A stretch of 64,000 bases of DNA from the NCBI GenBank assembly GCA_030248295.1, contig JASANH010000255.1, positions 1 through 64,000 on the forward strand, in the 5' to 3' direction. This document shows, in pieces, positions 60,817-64,000 of the stretch. How positions within the stretch are numbered: the first letter of the stretch is position 1; each line of letters begins with the position of its first letter. A model generated the notes under the pieces. It saw nothing but the letters and a program-made list of their open reading frames with translations, was not told the origin of the DNA and made no database searches. This DNA is from Mesodorylaimus sp. YZB2_4 (Eukaryota > Nematoda > Enoplea > Dorylaimida > Dorylaimidae). The translations under genes and the position numbers were made by a program.

Positions 60817-63800
60817 TCATATGAACTTGAAACACTTCTGGTGATTGTGCGGTATACGCATCTTGAACAGAATCGAATCGACCCGAAATTGTGTGTACAT
60901 CAACGGATTATATCCGTATATGCCAGTGAAATAATTGATGCAGTCGTGACGCTCCACAAAGTGCGACTCGTCCGCCGACAACGTCTCCGGACACCCGGGG
61001 CACCGAAAAGTCCACCGACTCGTCACCTGCAACAAAACCACACCAACTTGTAGTGAAGCCACATCAACAAAGGTCACTTCTAAGATGAAAAATTTAGATA
61101 CCAGATTATTTTCAAAAGAACTTGCAGCCATTGCGTCAAAAGCAAATTACAAAAGCATGAAAATCTGCATTAAATTTACAAATGCCAAACTGAACTGAGC
61201 ATCGAAACCTGGCCCATATATGACAATCACTGACCTTCAGTGGAGCCATTCTAGTCATGTGGGAGACAAGAAAGTTCATGGCGATGTCCTCGCAATTCAT
61301 CAACTCGTCCACTTTGCGTCGGATCACCGCCGGCATCGAATACGTGTACACGTAGAAATAGTACTGCAATCAACCATGTGATGTAGAATGAGGCAGGCAA
61401 CACCACGAATCCGGGTTGTGGCCTAGCGGGTTAAGGCGTCTGCCTATAACACTTACAGCGGAGGGGGTTCGACTCCCGGCTGGGTCAAAGATAATTGGTC
61501 AAATATCTGTTCCTTCGCCCTCGAATGTGCTGTATAGTGCTCGGCTATGGGTAAAGTATGACACGACCGTTCTGCAGGAATGACAAAACCACAAGATTTC
61601 GAGCAGTTGCGGCATCCCAGCTCACTCAAGCGAGAGTAGTCTGCGGTGACACCCATCGAATGCCGCGCATCAAAGTCAAGCCCCAACTTCTGCGGGATAA
61701 CAATCCTTTAAGCAGGTCATTTTTTATAGCTTCTTATTCAGCCAAACATGAATTGCAGTGCGCAAGGATGTAATGACAGAAGAGCTCCAACTTTGTGCTA
61801 TAGATGCAGTATTGTATGCATGTGCACATGCACTGTGATAATTGATGATATTTATCACGACTATATCATTTATATAATGCACTGTACAATGTATAAGTTA
61901 TATGTGTGTACCGTAGTGTGTCATATACAGCAACGTCTGCATCTTTACCTACAATATGTATCTAGATGTTAAATCCTCAGCTAAAGGCTTGCACACGGCA
62001 CTTCACTGGAGTAAATATGAAGCTATGAAAAATGATATTACAGTTTTTGTCTTACCTAGGTCTCTCATACGAAATGCAACAGCATCGCATTCTTCCAGTG
62101 TCAAGTACGATGGCATCTTTAGCATGTGTGTTATAGGGCATAGCGTGTGCACAGCGTATGAATTCCGTGACTACATGGACGGCTGATTTACAAATACATA
62201 ATTTTATCAAGAACTGATGGGCTTCAAATATTCGGTAGATATGTCGGGTCATATCAATTATTTTAATCAGGGGCATCTTTCTCAATGTGGTTAAGCAATA
62301 TGGTGTGTATATATACTTTGTATATCATATAAGTTATATCATGATCATGCATGCATTATCTGTGCATGTATGTACATCTATCTATGTATATGCATACAGT
62401 AAACAGTATACATACATGCATACAGTCCATATTTACAGTAAGTAATAGGTCATAATTACCATGGAGTCATGCATCACAAGGGATTATAGTGCTTCTGGAA
62501 AACTGATGGATTGAACATGAAAAATATTTGCAACGTTTTCAGCATGTGCAGCATGTTCCTGTTTTAGCACATGACCAAACACTTATGCGCACTAGAGGGT
62601 GAAAGGACAAACCAGACACGAAATGATGACTGCGCCAAACACCTACCTTGTGTATGAAGGCGGCACCGGTCAGCACCATGGACAGCTCACACGAGTGATT
62701 GCTATTGTAGGCCCATTGTTTAGCACCCGCGTCCCAGGCGTGGAAGCGAGCGGGAAAACCGACCACTCTTTGCCTCGTCTCTCGCCACACTCTGAAAGTA
62801 TAGGATTAGGATCTAGGGACAGGCTCACCCACAACAGTCCAAGTGCGTACCTAAACCCAAAAATTATCTCGTCCTTTCTCAAATGCACATCGTCGTCAAG
62901 GGACAGCACGGCCTCGGTCTCGATTTCTCGGTACGGCAGGAATCGATTGTTCAAGCTGTTCTTCTCGGGTTTAACAACCTAAGGCAAGTCGGAGGTAATC
63001 GATGTTGCCTATCCCCAAACAGGAGGTCTTACCACGATTGGTGCTGTCAGTTTCGGCCAGACCGTGGTCGGATTGGGCGGCGTGGGTCCGTTCCAGACCA
63101 CGATTATCTTGTTCAAATAAGGCAAGTTGTTCAGCCGACCCAGGGCGGACACGAGCACTTGCTCGCGTTCATAAGTCAGAAGCACCACTGAAAGGGAAAA
63201 AGTGAGTTGGTAAGAGGACACCAGCTGAGATTCTTGGAAGGATTAGTCTGCTAATCTCGACATTGGCTGGGTGCGCACTTAGACGGGAGGGTTCGACTCC
63301 CGCCTGGGTAAAATATGATTGCCAACTGTGGGCCTTAGCCATTGAGTGCGCTGTAAAGTGCTTGGCTAAACTTGATCCAGCCCACCGCGACCAGTGCAAC
63401 TGGCTGGATGGCGCACAGTACTGCCAAAAGGAGGGTTTCAAAACCACTCAAGGCAGGTCTTTTAGTCGTCGGAGCCAAAGACATCAACTCGGGAGGTTTC
63501 TGCCTCGCCTGGAGAGGAGAGTGTATCGACCAGCCAACCAAGGCAAGCCAATCACCCCCTATGTACAGGCAAGCACATACATAGCCCTCCCCATTGGCCA
63601 AACACGCCTCTCACACTAGCATGAGGTCCCAATTCCTGGTTCCATGTCTTCCAGTGGGAGGCACTTCTGGTCACTTCTAGCCCCATGTTCTGCAACGAGT
63701 TCTCACAGGGCCGTGTGAGAATCTTTCCATAAACCCGTTTTCTGCATGTTACCAAGACTCACCTGTGAACTGCTCCCTGGGATAATTGCCACCCAATGCC

Positions 63801-64000
63801 TCGCTGAATTCCTTGCCCGAGCCCCCAGCCCCGTCGTTGATTGGTCGATACCCGTAAGGCGAGCCTGAAATGACAAGAAATAGCGCCAGTTTCGAGTCCA
63901 CACTCACCACTGCACCCCAGGTTAACTTTACCTAACAAGGACTGCAAGGGGCAGCTGGCACGCACACTGCTGTGCTCAGGACACTCCACCAGAAGCGGGC
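60817..64000 (-). CDS. EXTL3: Exostosin-like 3 glycosyltransferase, C-terminal part (runs off window)
   Basis: Minus-strand exons: 63932-64000 (partial), 63763-63864, 63033-63187, 62851-62978, 62647-62791, 61235-61363 and 60817-61026, giving the last 311 residues. This is the GT64 domain: [49 protein letters not shown], the metal-binding [47 protein letters not shown] and the C-terminal [10 protein letters not shown]. The last motif and [16 protein letters not shown] match EXTL3 better than EXT1/EXT2. EXTL3 is a Golgi type II membrane enzyme that adds the first GlcNAc in heparan sulfate chain synthesis. The N-terminal half (membrane anchor, GT47-like domain) lies beyond the window. The intron 61364-62646 holds a SINE-B and low-complexity TA/CATG-rich DNA. 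Confidence 0.94.
61415..61562 (+). repeat. SINE-B, best tRNA-like copy
   Basis: The head GGGTTGTGGCCTAGCGGGTT and the perfect B box GGGGGTTCGACTCCCGGCTG give a clear tRNA origin. The tail CCTCGAATGTGCTGTATAG and GTAAAGTATGA recurs in other copies. Antisense within an EXTL3 intron. Confidence 0.8.
61800..62440. repeat. Low-complexity TA/CATG-rich tract
   Basis: Many ATAT, GTAT, TGCATG and TACATGCATAC words, especially 62300-62420. No coding signal. In an EXTL3 intron. Confidence 0.5.
63264..63371 (+). repeat. SINE-B, head partly lost
   Basis: B box GGTTCGACTCCCGCCTGGGT followed by the tail TTGAGTGCGCTGTAAAGTGC. In an EXTL3 intron, antisense. Confidence 0.65.
63480..63615 (-). repeat. Family-C fragment
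   Basis: It resembles the right arm of 48318-48543 (CCAAACACGCCT end, CCAAGGCAAGCCAAT block) and lies beside the SINE-B at 63264-63371. Confidence 0.5.

Noticed and set aside
61415..61490. A functional tRNA gene
   Set aside because: A and B boxes are good, but the stems do not pair as a full cloverleaf by eye, and the same head is followed by the same SINE tail at other sites.

Overview
The window is nuclear genomic DNA from a metazoan, most likely an invertebrate. Genes are split by GT-AG introns of about 40 bp to several kb, the products are animal families (angiotensin-converting enzyme, C-type lectin-like protein, PA-TM-RING ligase, SNAPIN, diacylglycerol kinase theta, exostosin-like 3), and introns and intergenic DNA are full of tRNA-derived SINEs and fold-back (MITE-like) elements. 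Nothing in the sequence fixes the phylum. There is no bacterial, viral or CRISPR content that I can see.

Layout: 1-1029 an inverted-repeat element; 5332-12366 (+) an RNF13/RNF167-type E3 ligase (first exon not found); 12942-15608 (-) TBL1/TBL1XR1 WD40 corepressor subunit, convergent with it; 15609-20511 non-coding; 20512-22693 (+) medium-chain acyl-CoA dehydrogenase, followed 282 bp later by SNAPIN (22976-24233, +); 24471-27088 (-) an OSBP-related lipid-transfer protein, tail to tail with SNAPIN; 28039-29845 (+) bystin; 29846-38124 mostly repeats with one or two weak or unidentified genes; 38125-39476 (+) C-type lectin-like protein; 41368-46614 (+) a two-domain, membrane-anchored ACE; 46615-49992 repeats; 49993-59727 (-) a 20-exon diacylglycerol kinase theta; 60817-64000 (-) the 3' part of EXTL3, running off the window.

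The genes do not form one pathway. They are housekeeping and signalling genes placed side by side: ubiquitin ligase, nuclear corepressor, mitochondrial beta-oxidation, lysosome/vesicle positioning, lipid transfer, ribosome biogenesis, peptide processing, lipid signalling and heparan sulfate synthesis. The points most worth following are an AG splice-acceptor-like site 4-22 nt before the start codon of five of the six intact genes checked (possible spliced-leader addition, with ACADM-SNAPIN as a possible operon), an ACE intron made almost wholly of a fold-back element, a pure (GTC)70 tract, and an inverted 39-nt copy of a DGKQ exon inside a DGKQ intron.

All exon limits were read by eye from splice signals, reading phase and family conservation; no alignment, RNA or database search was possible.
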